A DNA stretch of 64,000 bases. Origin: Homoserinimonas sp044769865 (GTDB lineage Bacteria > Actinomycetota > Actinomycetes > Actinomycetales > Microbacteriaceae). The notes below the pieces were generated by a model that had not been told where the DNA came from, did no database searches, and saw nothing but the letters and a program-made list of their open reading frames with translations. Of this stretch, positions 16,289 through 24,824 are shown in pieces (the first letter of the stretch is position 1; each line of letters starts with the position of its first letter). The DNA lies in NCBI RefSeq assembly GCF_044769865.1, contig NZ_JBIZWA010000001.1, positions 558,001 to 622,000 on the forward strand, given 5' to 3'. The position numbers were made by a program, and so were the translations under genes.

Positions 16289-16879
16289 ATGGGCAGCGCC
16301 GCCAGCAGCACCGTCACTCCGACGGAACGATCGACAGACCCGAGGGCCGAGCGTTCTCGTGCGCTGCTGCTCGACGCGGCCATCCGTCTCGTCTCCGAGC
16401 GGGGCACGACCGACATTCCCCTCACCGAGCTGGTGCGCGAGGCCGGGGTCAGTCGACAGGTCGCCTACCTGCACTACGCCGACCGCGACGCGCTCGTCGT
16501 CGAGTCGGCCCTGCATCTCATGCGTACGGAACTCACGAGCGCGACCCCCACGACGAGCGCCCGCGAGGCCGTCGAGCGTGTGACCGCCCACTTCGCCGCA
16601 CACCGCACCTTCTACCGCGCGATCTTCACCGGACCCTGCTGCTACGCCTTCACCGAGCGGATGCTCGCACTCCTGCGCCCCTTCACCCTCCTCCTCGTTC
16701 CGCACGTCGAGGGCCAGACGCAGCTCGACGCCGCCGAGTTCCTCGCGGGAGGCGCGGGCGCGATCATCTCGCGCTGGGTGATCGACCCGGATGACGCATC
16801 CACTCCCCTGCAGATCGCCGACCGCATCACGGCCGCCCGCCAGGCAATCATTGCGATGCCGCAGGCCCCGCCCAACTAG
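16289..16879 (+). CDS. TetR-family transcriptional regulator
   Basis: Regulator of 196 residues. The N-terminal helix-turn-helix is clear (ERSRALLLDAAIRLVSERGTT, then LTELVREAGVSRQVAYLHYADRDALV in outline, about residues 20-70), followed by a helical ligand-binding domain with TFYRAIFTGPCCYAF. The ATG is 6 bases after TAGGGT, so it is probably leaderless. The carboxylesterase gene starts 58 bases downstream on the same strand and is the likely target along with its own promoter. Confidence 0.9.
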   Translation: MGSAASSTVTPTERSTDPRAERSRALLLDAAIRLVSERGTTDIPLTELVREAGVSRQVAYLHYADRDALVVESALHLMRTELTSATPTTSAREAVERVTAHFAAHRTFYRAIFTGPCCYAFTERMLALLRPFTLLLVPHVEGQTQLDAAEFLAGGAGAIISRWVIDPDDASTPLQIADRITAARQAIIAMPQAPPN

Positions 16880-16937
16880 CCCCGACACGCACCACCTCAG
16901 AAAGCACCACCCGACACGGACTCAATGAGGAGCATCC

Positions 16938-18479
16938 ATGACCGACAACACCACCACGCAACCCCACGAAAGCACCGATGACCTGACGGTCACCACGACC
17001 CACGGCGCCGTGCGCGGCATCATCGAAAAAGGGGTGCGCACCTGGCGGGGTATTCCCTACGCCGCTCCACCCGTTGGGGATCTGCGGCTGCGCGCACCCC
17101 AGCCGGCCACACCGTGGCAGGGGTTGCGTGACGCGAGCGAGTTCGGCATGGCGCCGCCGCAGGTCGTGACCTTCGAGGCATCCGGAATCGGCAAGGAGAC
17201 CCCCGTGGGTGAAGACTGCCTCACCCTGAACGTGAGCGCCCCGCTGCAGCCCTCGGCGGAGCCGCGGCCCGTGCTCGTCTACCTCTACGGGGGCGCCTAC
17301 ACGACCGGCTCGAACCGCTCGACCGGCTACCTCGGCTCGCGCCTCGTCGACAACGGCGACGTCATCTACGTGTGCATCAACTACCGCCTGGGCGCGCTCG
17401 GCTTCGTGGACTTCAGCCAGTTCAGCACTCCGGAGCGCCCCTTCGACACCAACCTCGGCCTGCGCGACACCGTCGCGGGGCTCGAGTGGGTGCGCGACAA
17501 CATCGCGGCATTCGGCGGCGACCCCGACAACGTGACGATCTTCGGCGAGTCCGCGGGCGGCATGTCGGTCGTGTCGCTCATGTGCATCCCGGCGGCGAAG
17601 GGCCTCTTCCACAAGGCCTTCGCGATGAGCCCCGCGCCGGCGTCCATGTACGGCCCCGAACTGCACGCCGACTGGGCGCGCCGCTTCATCGACACGCTGG
17701 GGGTGGGCCAGGCGGATGCCGCGGAGGCGCTCACGACGCGCCCCTGGGAGGACCTCATCGCTGCGAGCCGCAAGCTCGGCCACGAGTACGTCCCCGACAG
17801 CCTGCCGAGCGCGCTGCCGACCGCGCCCGTCGTCGACGGCGACTTCATTCCGAAGCACGCGATCGATGCGTTCCGCGATGGGGACGCGCATCCGGTGCCC
17901 TTCGTCACCGGCACCGTCGACCGTGAGGGCGCCTTCTTCACGATCGTGCTCGACCTGCTTCCCACCAAGCCGGGGCGCATCGAGACCATGTTCCAACAGA
18001 CGGAGCCGGATGCCCATGACCGGGTCATCGCCGCCTACCCGGGCTACCCGCGCAAGCGTGCGGCCATCGACCTCGGCGGTGACGCCATCTTCTGGCACCC
18101 CACCGTGCAGGTCACGGAGGGGCACTCGCGGCACGCACCCACCTGGTCGTACCGCTTCGACTATGCGCCGCCGCTCCTCAAGCTCACCAAGATCGGTGCA
18201 ACCCACGGCACGGATGTCGCGGCGGTCTTCGACGGCTACGACGCCGGCCTCGGCAAGATCGTCACCTCGCTCGGCGGGCGCGGCACGGCGAACGCCCTCG
18301 CGAAACGCTTCCAGGGCGCACTGCTCTCCCTCGCCCGCACCGGCAGCCCGGGGGCGGACTGGCCGCAGTACACCGCAGGCTCACGCAAGACGCGCATCTT
18401 CGACGCGGAGGACCGCATCGAGTCCGACCCGCGGGCGGACCGCCGTCTCGCGTGGGGCGACTACCGCGGCCACCGCTGA
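16938..18479 (+). CDS. Type B carboxylesterase
   Basis: Alpha/beta hydrolase of 513 residues, the normal size for carboxylesterase type B (para-nitrobenzyl esterase group). Visible are the N-terminal RTWRGIPYAAPPVGDLR, the EDCLTLNV signature, the oxyanion segment YLYGGAYTTGS, and the nucleophile elbow IFGESAGGMSV. A candidate catalytic His lies in GATHGTDVAAVF. No signal peptide is present, so it acts inside the cell. AGGAG stands 6 bases before the ATG. The neighbouring TetR regulator probably responds to the ester substrate or its product. Confidence 0.92.
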   Translation: MTDNTTTQPHESTDDLTVTTTHGAVRGIIEKGVRTWRGIPYAAPPVGDLRLRAPQPATPWQGLRDASEFGMAPPQVVTFEASGIGKETPVGEDCLTLNVSAPLQPSAEPRPVLVYLYGGAYTTGSNRSTGYLGSRLVDNGDVIYVCINYRLGALGFVDFSQFSTPERPFDTNLGLRDTVAGLEWVRDNIAAFGGDPDNVTIFGESAGGMSVVSLMCIPAAKGLFHKAFAMSPAPASMYGPELHADWARRFIDTLGVGQADAAEALTTRPWEDLIAASRKLGHEYVPDSLPSALPTAPVVDGDFIPKHAIDAFRDGDAHPVPFVTGTVDREGAFFTIVLDLLPTKPGRIETMFQQTEPDAHDRVIAAYPGYPRKRAAIDLGGDAIFWHPTVQVTEGHSRHAPTWSYRFDYAPPLLKLTKIGATHGTDVAAVFDGYDAGLGKIVTSLGGRGTANALAKRFQGALLSLARTGSPGADWPQYTAGSRKTRIFDAEDRIESDPRADRRLAWGDYRGHR

Positions 18480-18504
18480 GCATCCGGCGGCTCCGTGTCG
18501 CCAC

Positions 18505-18582
18505 CGCAACTTCGGAGATTTGGCGGACACGCCGCATCCGCCCTTTCGCAGGACGGCGTGTCGCCGAATCTCCGAAGTTGCG
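18505..18582. repeat. Dispersed 78-base palindrome, copy 2
   Basis: Arms 18505-18534 and 18554-18582 are almost perfectly complementary (CGCAACTTCGGAGATT at one end, AATCTCCGAAGTTGCG at the other) around a 19-base centre. It has the same length, arm sequence and convergent-gene setting as 7281-7358. Copy 2 is the better-paired of the two. Confidence 0.88.
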
Positions 18583-18589
18583 CGAGTCC

Positions 18590-19084
18590 CTACGCGGACT
18601 GAAGCTCGCGGAAGCGGCTCTGGTGGAAGACGAGCGGCGCGACATCCGGGAACAGCTCCGAGCGCTTGACTTCGAGCAGCACGACCTCGTGATCGCCGCC
18701 GGGGAAGCTGGAGTGGATCTCGCACTCCAGCCAGAGGGCAGCGTCGTCGATCAGCACGGCGCCGCCCTCTCCCGCGCGCCAGGGCACGTCGGCGAAGCGG
18801 TCGACGCCGCGGGCCGAAAGAGTGCGGCATACCGCGCCCTGCCCCGCACCGAGGATGCTGAGGCCGAGGCGCTTGACGCCGGAGAGCGTCGGCCAGGTGG
18901 TGGAGGTGTTGGCGATGCAGATGCCGACGAGCGGCGGGTCGAGCGAGACTGAGGTGAAGGAGTTCACGGCGAGCCCGACGGGACGACCGTCGACGGATGC
19001 CGCGACCGCGACGACCCCGGTGGGGAAGAGCGAGAACGCCTGCCGCAGGGCGAGGGTCGGGTCATCCGTCGTCATGGTGGTCAT
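18590..19084 (-). CDS. NADH:flavin reductase of a two-component monooxygenase (RcaB-like)
   Basis: Protein of 164 residues with the FMN-binding split-barrel fold of HpaC-type reductases: RQAFSLFPTGVVAVAA, GLAVNSFTSVSLDPPLVGICI, LGLSILGAGQ, RFADVPW and a C-terminal FHQSRFREL. It uses NAD(P)H to deliver reduced flavin to a partner oxygenase. The only suitable partner nearby is the NtaA-family enzyme at 20617-21975. The gene is divergent from padR, and a palindrome shared with the ABC-monooxygenase-ribokinase operon lies 22 bases upstream. With that operon it corresponds to the riboflavin reductase RcaB of the M. maritypicum riboflavin-degrading cluster, by context rather than by alignment. Confidence 0.85.
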   Translation of the reverse strand: MTTMTTDDPTLALRQAFSLFPTGVVAVAASVDGRPVGLAVNSFTSVSLDPPLVGICIANTSTTWPTLSGVKRLGLSILGAGQGAVCRTLSARGVDRFADVPWRAGEGGAVLIDDAALWLECEIHSSFPGGDHEVVLLEVKRSELFPDVAPLVFHQSRFRELQSA

Positions 19085-19103
19085 TCGGGCCCCTCAGGCA
19101 TGC

Positions 19104-19130
19104 TAGTCAAGTTTGATTAGTACACTTAGG
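19104..19130. promoter_or_regulatory. Candidate PadR operator A
   Basis: TCAAGTTTGA (19107-19116) is a perfect TCAA-N2-TTGA dyad inside the wider CTAGTCAAGTTTGATTAG. It lies between the divergent flavin reductase and padR genes. Positions 19107-19130 match 16 of 24 bases at 24825-24848 upstream of the ABC importer, with 11 of the first 13 identical. Confidence 0.6.
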
Positions 19131-19182
19131 CTAACCTGTTGCACGGCCTTCGACAAGACCGCTTTGCACAGAGATGAGGACC

Positions 19183-19749
19183 ATGTCGACCACCACCCGT
19201 CTCGTCATCCTGGGCGCCGTGCGACAGTTCCAGCCGGTGCACGGCTACTTTCTCCGCCGCGAACTCCTCAGCTGGCACGTCGACGAGTGGGCCAACATCC
19301 AGCCCGGCTCCATCTACAACGCACTCCGCTCGCTCGAGAAGGACGGCTACGTGCAGGAGGACGGCACGACCTCCGAGGGCCGCCGCCCCGAGCGCACGAC
19401 CTACCGCGTCACGCCCGAGGGCGAGACCGAGTTCCTGCGGATGCTGCGCCATGCGCTCTGGAACGTCGAGACGTTCGACGTCAAGCCCGCCATGGCGCTG
19501 ACGTCGTTCATGTATGCGCTCCGCCGCCAGGAGGTCATGGAGGCGCTTGAGCACCGCATCAAGGAGATCGACGCCCGCATCTCGAGCAACAACTACAACG
19601 TCGAGGACGTGCGCAACTCCCCCTCGACGCCCGCCTACGTGCGGGAGATCTTCGAGCTCTCGTCGGCGCGACTGCGGGCCGAGCAGACCTGGTCGCGCGA
19701 ACTGCTCGGGCGGCTGCAGGATGGCGAGTACACCTTCGCGGGCGAGTAA
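19183..19749 (+). CDS. PadR-family transcriptional regulator
   Basis: Regulator of 188 residues from the ATG at 19183. That start is preferred over the one at 19174 because GATGAGG precedes it. The N-terminal winged helix carries the PadR pattern VILGAVRQFQPVHGYFLRREL ... WANIQPGSIYNALRSLEKDGYV, followed by YRVTPEGE and a long helical C-terminal region typical of the Vir-like PadR subfamily. It is divergent from the flavin reductase and ends 4 bases from the ribokinase stop. It therefore sits inside the proposed riboflavin-catabolic locus and probably binds the two matching palindromes. Confidence 0.9.
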   Translation: MSTTTRLVILGAVRQFQPVHGYFLRRELLSWHVDEWANIQPGSIYNALRSLEKDGYVQEDGTTSEGRRPERTTYRVTPEGETEFLRMLRHALWNVETFDVKPAMALTSFMYALRRQEVMEALEHRIKEIDARISSNNYNVEDVRNSPSTPAYVREIFELSSARLRAEQTWSRELLGRLQDGEYTFAGE

Positions 19750-19753
19750 CCGG

Positions 19754-20614
19754 CTACCCGAGCATCCGCTCGATCGCGTCGGGCGACAGCTGCTCGACCT
19801 GCGCGCCGAGGTGCTGCGCCGTGATGGCCCCGGCGGCGGATGCCCGGCGGAGCGCCTGCCCGATGTCGTGACCCTGCGCGAGTGACGCGACGAGGGCCCC
19901 GCAGAACGCGTCGCCCGCGCCCGTCGTGTCGACGGCGTCGACCGCGAAGGCCTCGATGGAACCGGCATCACCCTCGGAGCGCCAGACGGCCCCCTTCTCG
20001 CCGAGCGTCATGACGACCGTGCGCGGCCCCGCCGTCACGAGATGATCGATCCCGCCAAGGTCGCGGGCCTCGGACTCGTTGACGACGAGGATGTCGACGT
20101 GCGCCAGCAGGGAGGGGCGGAACGCCGTCGTCGGGGCAGCGTTCAGCACCGTCACGGCACCCGCCGCACGCCCCGCCGAGAGGGCAGCCTCGACGGCATC
20201 CACCGGCACCTCGAGCTGGGCGAGCACGACACAGGCGCCCTCGACGGCCGCAGCATCCGTCGCCGTCAGCGAGCCGTTGGCACCCTGCGACACGATAATC
20301 GCGTTGCCCGAGTCGGGCAGCACGGTGATGTGCGCAAGCCCGGTCGGAAGGGAGGGGTCAACCCCGAGCATCCGGTCGTCGAGGCCCGCCGCGCGCAGGT
20401 GCGAGCGCAGGAAGGCTCCGTCGCCGTCGTCACCGACGCGCCCGCAGAAGCGCACCTGTGCCCCGGAGCGCGCCGCTGCGACGGCCTGGTTGAATCCCTT
20501 GCCGCCGGGGAGGCGGGCGATCGCCTCCCCGAGCACCGTCTCGCCGACCGCGGGCAGGCGGTCGACGCCCACCATGAGGTCGAGGTTGATGCTGCCGACG
20601 ACAACGACATCCAT
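19754..20614 (-). CDS. rbsK: Ribokinase, PfkB family (RcaD-like)
   Basis: Sugar kinase of 286 residues, a little short of the usual 300. VVGSINLDLMVGVDRLPAVGET opens the protein in outline, GGKGFNQAVAAARSG is PfkB signature 1, and DTTGAGDAFCGAL is signature 2 with the catalytic Asp. It phosphorylates ribose to ribose 5-phosphate. Its start is only 2 bases after the stop of the flavin monooxygenase gene, and no ribose transporter is nearby. The ribose is thus probably generated in the cell by that enzyme. This mirrors RcaD, the ribokinase of riboflavin catabolism. Confidence 0.88.
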   Translation of the reverse strand: MDVVVVGSINLDLMVGVDRLPAVGETVLGEAIARLPGGKGFNQAVAAARSGAQVRFCGRVGDDGDGAFLRSHLRAAGLDDRMLGVDPSLPTGLAHITVLPDSGNAIIVSQGANGSLTATDAAAVEGACVVLAQLEVPVDAVEAALSAGRAAGAVTVLNAAPTTAFRPSLLAHVDILVVNESEARDLGGIDHLVTAGPRTVVMTLGEKGAVWRSEGDAGSIEAFAVDAVDTTGAGDAFCGALVASLAQGHDIGQALRRASAAGAITAQHLGAQVEQLSPDAIERMLG

Positions 20615-20616
20615 GG

Positions 20617-21975
20617 CTACGACGCGCTGACGCGGGCCGCGCGGAAGCGAGCGGCCGGGTGGTCCTCGCCGAGGGTCGGCGCCGTGCCGATCAGCCGCTC
20701 ACGCAGCGTCTCGCCTTCATACTCGGATGCCGCGACGCCCCGCTCCCGCAGGATCGGCAGCACGTGGTCGATGAAGTCGCGGGTCGAGCCGGGCTGCACG
20801 AGCGGCGTCAGGAGGAAGCCGTCGAGGTCGGCCTTCTCGGCGCGCATGCACATCTCGTCGGCGACCTGCTCGGCCGTGCCGACGAAGGGGGTGCCGCGCA
20901 CGCCCTTCTCGTGCCAGTCCTTGAGCACGTCGCCCACAGTGAGGCCGGCGAAGCGCGAGATCTGTGTCTGCGAGAGCTCCGTGTGGAGGTCGGTCATGGG
21001 CGTCGCGGGGTCATACGACGAGAGGTCGAGGCCCGTGAACATGGCGTAGGAGGCGACCGCGACGGCGGGGTCCTGCGCGTCGAGCACCGCGCGATGCTTG
21101 GCTGCAGCCTCCGCCTCGGTCGCGCCGATGACGCACGAGAAGGCCGACATGATCTTGATCGACTCGGGAAGGCGCCCCTGGTTCACCGCCTCGGCACGGA
21201 TGCCACGCACCTGCTCCGCCATCTTCTCGATCGACGATCCGCCGAGGAAGATCGCCTCGCCGTGCGTGCCGCCGAAGCGCACGCCACGGTCGGAGGACCC
21301 GGCCTGGAACAGCACGGGCGTGCCCTGCGGCGAGTAGGAGGTCTGGCCGTAGCCATCCGACTTGAAGTACGGGCCCTCGTGCGTGATGCGGTGCACCTTG
21401 GCGGGGTCGGCGAAGCGGCCCTGCTTGTCGCGCTCGAGCGCGTCGGGCTCCCACGAGCCCTCCCACAGCTTGTAGACGAGATCCATGAAGTCGTCGGCCA
21501 TGTCATAGCGGTCGTCGTGCGCGACCATGGGGATGCCGAAGGCACCCGCCGCGGTCTCCGCCGTTCCGGTCGTCACGACGTTCCAGCCGACGCGGCCCTT
21601 CGAGATGTGGTCGAGGGTCGCCATGCGGCGGGCGAATGCGTAGGGCTGCTCCAGCAGGGTCGAGCCCGTGATGACGAGGCCCAGCTGCGAGGTGGATGCC
21701 GCGAGCGCCGCGGCGACGATGGCCGGGTCGAGGCGAGGCAGGTCGAGGCTCTCGGTGACCGTAACATCCGGCCGCTCCCCATTGACCTCGGACCAGCCCC
21801 AGGCGTCGGCGAGGAAGACGAAGTCGAGCTTGGCGTCCTCACACATGCGGGCGATCTCGAGCCAGTAGTCGAGGCGGTCGAAGTGGTCGCGCTTGTTCTC
21901 CGGGTGGCGCCAGGTGGCGGTGCCCGAGTCGTTGGCCTGGGCGTTTTCGAACAGGCCGAATCGCAGTTTCTTCAC
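20617..21975 (-). CDS. NtaA/SnaA/DszA-family flavin-dependent monooxygenase (candidate riboflavin lyase, RcaE-like)
   Basis: Luciferase-fold enzyme of 452 residues. Family landmarks are FDRLDYWLEIARMCEDAKLDFVFLAD, LDPAIVAAALAASTSQLGL, HISKGRVGWNVVTT, DDRYDMADDFMDLVYKLWEGSW, HEGPYFKSDG, GTPVLFQAGSSDRGVRF and GFLLTPLVQPGSTRDFIDHVLP. It needs reduced flavin from a separate reductase, which is encoded at 18590-19084. General family members oxidise nitrilotriacetate or dibenzothiophene sulfone. Cotranscription with a ribokinase and an NMT1-type importer favours cleavage of riboflavin to lumichrome and ribose. The family is certain; the substrate is inferred. Confidence 0.8.
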   Translation of the reverse strand: MKKLRFGLFENAQANDSGTATWRHPENKRDHFDRLDYWLEIARMCEDAKLDFVFLADAWGWSEVNGERPDVTVTESLDLPRLDPAIVAAALAASTSQLGLVITGSTLLEQPYAFARRMATLDHISKGRVGWNVVTTGTAETAAGAFGIPMVAHDDRYDMADDFMDLVYKLWEGSWEPDALERDKQGRFADPAKVHRITHEGPYFKSDGYGQTSYSPQGTPVLFQAGSSDRGVRFGGTHGEAIFLGGSSIEKMAEQVRGIRAEAVNQGRLPESIKIMSAFSCVIGATEAEAAAKHRAVLDAQDPAVAVASYAMFTGLDLSSYDPATPMTDLHTELSQTQISRFAGLTVGDVLKDWHEKGVRGTPFVGTAEQVADEMCMRAEKADLDGFLLTPLVQPGSTRDFIDHVLPILRERGVAASEYEGETLRERLIGTAPTLGEDHPAARFRAARVSAS

Positions 21976-22027
21976 GGTATGTCCTTGGATTTGAAGATGG
22001 CTGTCCCCTGAGACGGGGCGGGTGACG

Positions 22028-22864
22028 CTAGCGGGAGACGACCTCGCCGTCGCTCCACCACAGGGCGCGCTTGCGCACGAGGGAGAGGAGCGAGACGAGG
22101 AGCACGCCGAGCACGCACAGGAGCACGATGCTGGCCCACGTCACGGGAAGGTTCGCCTGAGCGGCCGAGATGGTCACGAGTGACCCGAGGCCGGCCTGCT
22201 GGCCGGCGGCGACGAATTCGGCGACAGCCGCACCGACGACCGCGAGGGGCAGCGACACGCGAAGCCCCGCGAAGACGAACGGCATGCTGCCGGGGAACCG
22301 CAGTTCCCTGAAGATCTCCCAGCGGCTCGCGTGCAGCGTCCGCAGCACGTCGAGGGCCTTGGGGTCGACCTCACGGAGGCCGGCGAGGGAGTTCACGAGC
22401 ATGGGGAAGAAGACGACGAGCGCCGTCACGATGTACTTGGGCATCATCCCGAAGCCGAAGGCGACGACGAGCGCCGGCGCGATCGCGACGATGGGGGTCA
22501 CCATGATGACGACGAAGAGCGGCATGACGGCGCGCTCGAGAATCTCGAACTCGGCCATGACGACCGCGATCACGAAGCCGGCGAGGATGCCCGCGGCCGC
22601 GCCGATCGCGACCTCCTGCAGCGTCACCAGGAAGTTGATGCCGTACATCTGCGGGTCATCGATGAGGCTCATGACGATGCCATCGATCGTGGGGATCACG
22701 TAGGGGTTCGCGATCGCCGTGACCTGCCACAGGGCACCGAACACGATGAAGGTGATGGCGGGCGGCAACCAGATGCGCCAGCCGAGGCCCGGCTTGCGAC
22801 GCTTGGTGGCCACCGCGGCGACGGATGCCACGGCCTCAGTCTCGGTCATGTTCTCTGACATCAC
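22028..22864 (-). CDS. ABC transporter permease (SsuC/ThiX/RibX type)
   Basis: Inner membrane protein of 278 residues with about six hydrophobic helices. It carries the binding-protein-dependent transport signature around LRTLHASRWEIFRELRFPGSMPFVFAGLRVSLPLAV, which contacts the ATPase. It overlaps the ATPase gene by 4 bases (ATGA) and is followed after 52 bases by the flavin monooxygenase gene. The same permease family serves sulfonates, thiamine precursors and riboflavin (RibX). The operon context favours riboflavin or a relative. Confidence 0.88.
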   Translation of the reverse strand: MMSENMTETEAVASVAAVATKRRKPGLGWRIWLPPAITFIVFGALWQVTAIANPYVIPTIDGIVMSLIDDPQMYGINFLVTLQEVAIGAAAGILAGFVIAVVMAEFEILERAVMPLFVVIMVTPIVAIAPALVVAFGFGMMPKYIVTALVVFFPMLVNSLAGLREVDPKALDVLRTLHASRWEIFRELRFPGSMPFVFAGLRVSLPLAVVGAAVAEFVAAGQQAGLGSLVTISAAQANLPVTWASIVLLCVLGVLLVSLLSLVRKRALWWSDGEVVSR

Positions 22865-23658
22865 AGTCCTCCCATGACGCGGCGCAGGCTCGTGCGAACC
22901 CTCGCCTCAAGGTCCCGGAACTCGTCTGTTGCGTAGAGCTCCTCGCCGCGGGGGCGCGGCAGGTCGACGGGGATGATCTCGGCGATGCGGCCCGGGTGCG
23001 CCGCCATGACGACGATGCGGTCGGACAGGATGATCGCCTCGGGCACGGAGTGCGTGACGAACATGACGGCCTTGCGGTTGGATTGCCAGAACTCGAGCAG
23101 GCCCATCCGCTGCTGGTCGCGGTTCATCTCGTCGAGCGCCGAGAAGGGCTCGTCCATGAGGAGCACGCTCGGGTCGAAGACGAAGGCGCGAGCGATCGCG
23201 GCACGCTGCTGCATGCCGCCCGAGAGCTGCGAGGGGTACTTGTCGACCGCGTGGCCGAGGCCGAACGATTCGAGCAGCTCACGGGCATCCCGCATCGCAC
23301 GCCCCGCGTTCGTGCCCTTGTTGACCCGCATGGGCAGGGTCACATTGTCGAGCACGGTGCGCCACGGCAGCAGGGCGGGAGCCTGGGGCACGAGCCCGAT
23401 CATCTTGTTGCGCGTTGCCGCGGTGACCGACTCGCCGTCGATCGTGACCTTGCCCTCGTCGGCGTCGAGCAGGCCGGCGACGACCTTCAGCAGGGTCGAC
23501 TTGCCGCAGCCGCTCGGCCCGATGACGGAGACGAACTCGCCCATGCGGATGTTGAGGTCGACATCCTGCAGCACGGTGGTGCGAGCATCCGTTGGCCCGA
23601 AGCTCTTGCCGACGCCACGGATGCTGACGCCTCCGTCATGCACGTTCGTCTCCGTCAT
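22861..23658 (-). CDS. ABC transporter ATP-binding protein (SsuB/ThiZ type)
   Basis: ATPase of 265 residues: Walker A GPSGCGKSTLLK, Q-loop GLVPQAPALLPWRT, signature LSGGMQQRAAIARAF, Walker B VLLMDEPFSALDEMNRD, H-loop FVTHSVPEAIILSDRIVVM. This is the nitrate/sulfonate/thiamine-precursor subfamily. It begins 7 bases after the stop of the binding-protein gene and overlaps the permease gene by 4 bases, so the three transporter genes are translated together. Confidence 0.92.
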   Translation of the reverse strand: MTETNVHDGGVSIRGVGKSFGPTDARTTVLQDVDLNIRMGEFVSVIGPSGCGKSTLLKVVAGLLDADEGKVTIDGESVTAATRNKMIGLVPQAPALLPWRTVLDNVTLPMRVNKGTNAGRAMRDARELLESFGLGHAVDKYPSQLSGGMQQRAAIARAFVFDPSVLLMDEPFSALDEMNRDQQRMGLLEFWQSNRKAVMFVTHSVPEAIILSDRIVVMAAHPGRIAEIIPVDLPRPRGEELYATDEFRDLEARVRTSLRRVMGGL

Positions 23659-23665
23659 CGTGAGG

Positions 23666-24766
23666 TCACTCCCCCGGCCAGATGAGGGTGCCGTTGTCGT
23701 AGAGGTCGGCGACGAGGTCGGCGTCCATCATGTCCTCGATCGCGGGGAGGGTCTTGACGTTGCCGTACTTCTCGACGAGCTTGTACTCCTGCTCCCACTG
23801 CGCGACCGTCTGCACGCCGGGCGCGAGGTCGGGGTTGCTCGTGACCCATGTCGACTCGACGTTCCAGGTGCGCTCGAGCTGCTCACGCGGGAAGGCGGAA
23901 CCCTGGCCGTTCTCCTCCGCGAGCTCGCTGATCATGTCGATGCACTCGTCGGAGTTCGCGAGGCAGTGCTCGAGCGCCTTGAGGCTCGCGCGCATGAAGT
24001 CGGCGGCAACCTCGCGGTGCTCCTCGAGGAACTTCGTGTTGACCTCCATGACGTTGTAGGTGCCGTCGACACCCTCGTCAGCGGGGAAGAACTCACTGAA
24101 CTCCTCGCCCATCGCGCGCAGCGTCTCGGGCTGGTTCGAGGCGTAGCCGACGATCGCATCGACCTGGCCGCGCGTGACGACGGTCGGGTCGTAGTTGGTC
24201 ATCTTGACCAGTTCGACCTTGGACACGTCGACGCCCGCGTTGTCGAGCATGGCGGATGCGATGGGCGTGAGGTTGATGAAGTAGCCGAGCTTCTTGCCTT
24301 CAAGGTCCTTGAGGCTCGTGACGTCCTTGTGGGCGAAGATCGAGAAGGGCGAGGTGCTGCCGTAGGTCGCGACGGCCGTGAGGTTGTCGCTGTTGGCGGC
24401 GGCGAGCATCACATCGGATGCCGAGCCGAGCGCCGTGAACTGTGCCTGGCCCGAGGAGACGAGCTGCTGGCCGTTCGCACCGGATGCGTTGATCTCGACG
24501 TCGAGGCAGAGGTCGTCGAAGAAGCCCATCTCCTCGGCGAGGAAGACATCCATCTGGCCGGCGCTGGCCGAGTAGCCATAGCCCGAGATGTAGGTGATGG
24601 TGCCGGCGTCGCGGTTGCGCTCGCACTCCTCCTGGCTGAGGAGCGAGTCGCTCGGCTCGGCCGGTTCGGCGTCACCGGCGCAACCGGTGAGCACGAGAGC
24701 GGCGGCAGCGAACACGCTGGCGATGGATACTGCGCGGCGCTGTGCACCGCTGGCGAGAGCATTCAC
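23666..24766 (-). CDS. NMT1/THI5-type substrate-binding lipoprotein
   Basis: Secreted binding protein of 366 residues. A signal peptide ends in the lipobox LTGC with Cys29, so it is anchored outside the membrane. The mature part follows the NMT1/THI5 plan: TYISGYGYSASAGQMDVFLAEEMGFFDDLCLDVEI in outline, then GANGQQLVSSGQAQFTALG, and GQVDAIVGYASNQPETL. Family members bind thiamine pyrimidine precursors, sulfonates or, as RibY, riboflavin. It is the first gene of the importer-monooxygenase-ribokinase operon, and a palindromic operator lies 58-82 bases upstream. Confidence 0.88.
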   Translation of the reverse strand: MNALASGAQRRAVSIASVFAAAALVLTGCAGDAEPAEPSDSLLSQEECERNRDAGTITYISGYGYSASAGQMDVFLAEEMGFFDDLCLDVEINASGANGQQLVSSGQAQFTALGSASDVMLAAANSDNLTAVATYGSTSPFSIFAHKDVTSLKDLEGKKLGYFINLTPIASAMLDNAGVDVSKVELVKMTNYDPTVVTRGQVDAIVGYASNQPETLRAMGEEFSEFFPADEGVDGTYNVMEVNTKFLEEHREVAADFMRASLKALEHCLANSDECIDMISELAEENGQGSAFPREQLERTWNVESTWVTSNPDLAPGVQTVAQWEQEYKLVEKYGNVKTLPAIEDMMDADLVADLYDNGTLIWPGE

Positions 24767-24824
24767 GGGAGGTTCCTTCCTCGGGCCGGGTCCGTCATTG
24801 GATGGCAGGCCAAAGCTAACACGG

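Noticed and set aside
19126..19137. TTAGGCTAACCT, resembling half of an iron-box (IdeR/DmdR) site
   Set aside because: Only about 13 of 19 positions of the remembered consensus fit, the left half is lost, and no iron gene is adjacent. It may simply include a -10 for padR.
20617..24766. Sulfonate, nitrilotriacetate or thiamine-precursor locus
   Set aside because: Each part alone would allow these, but none explains a cotranscribed ribokinase plus a flavin reductase. It is kept as the main alternative to riboflavin.
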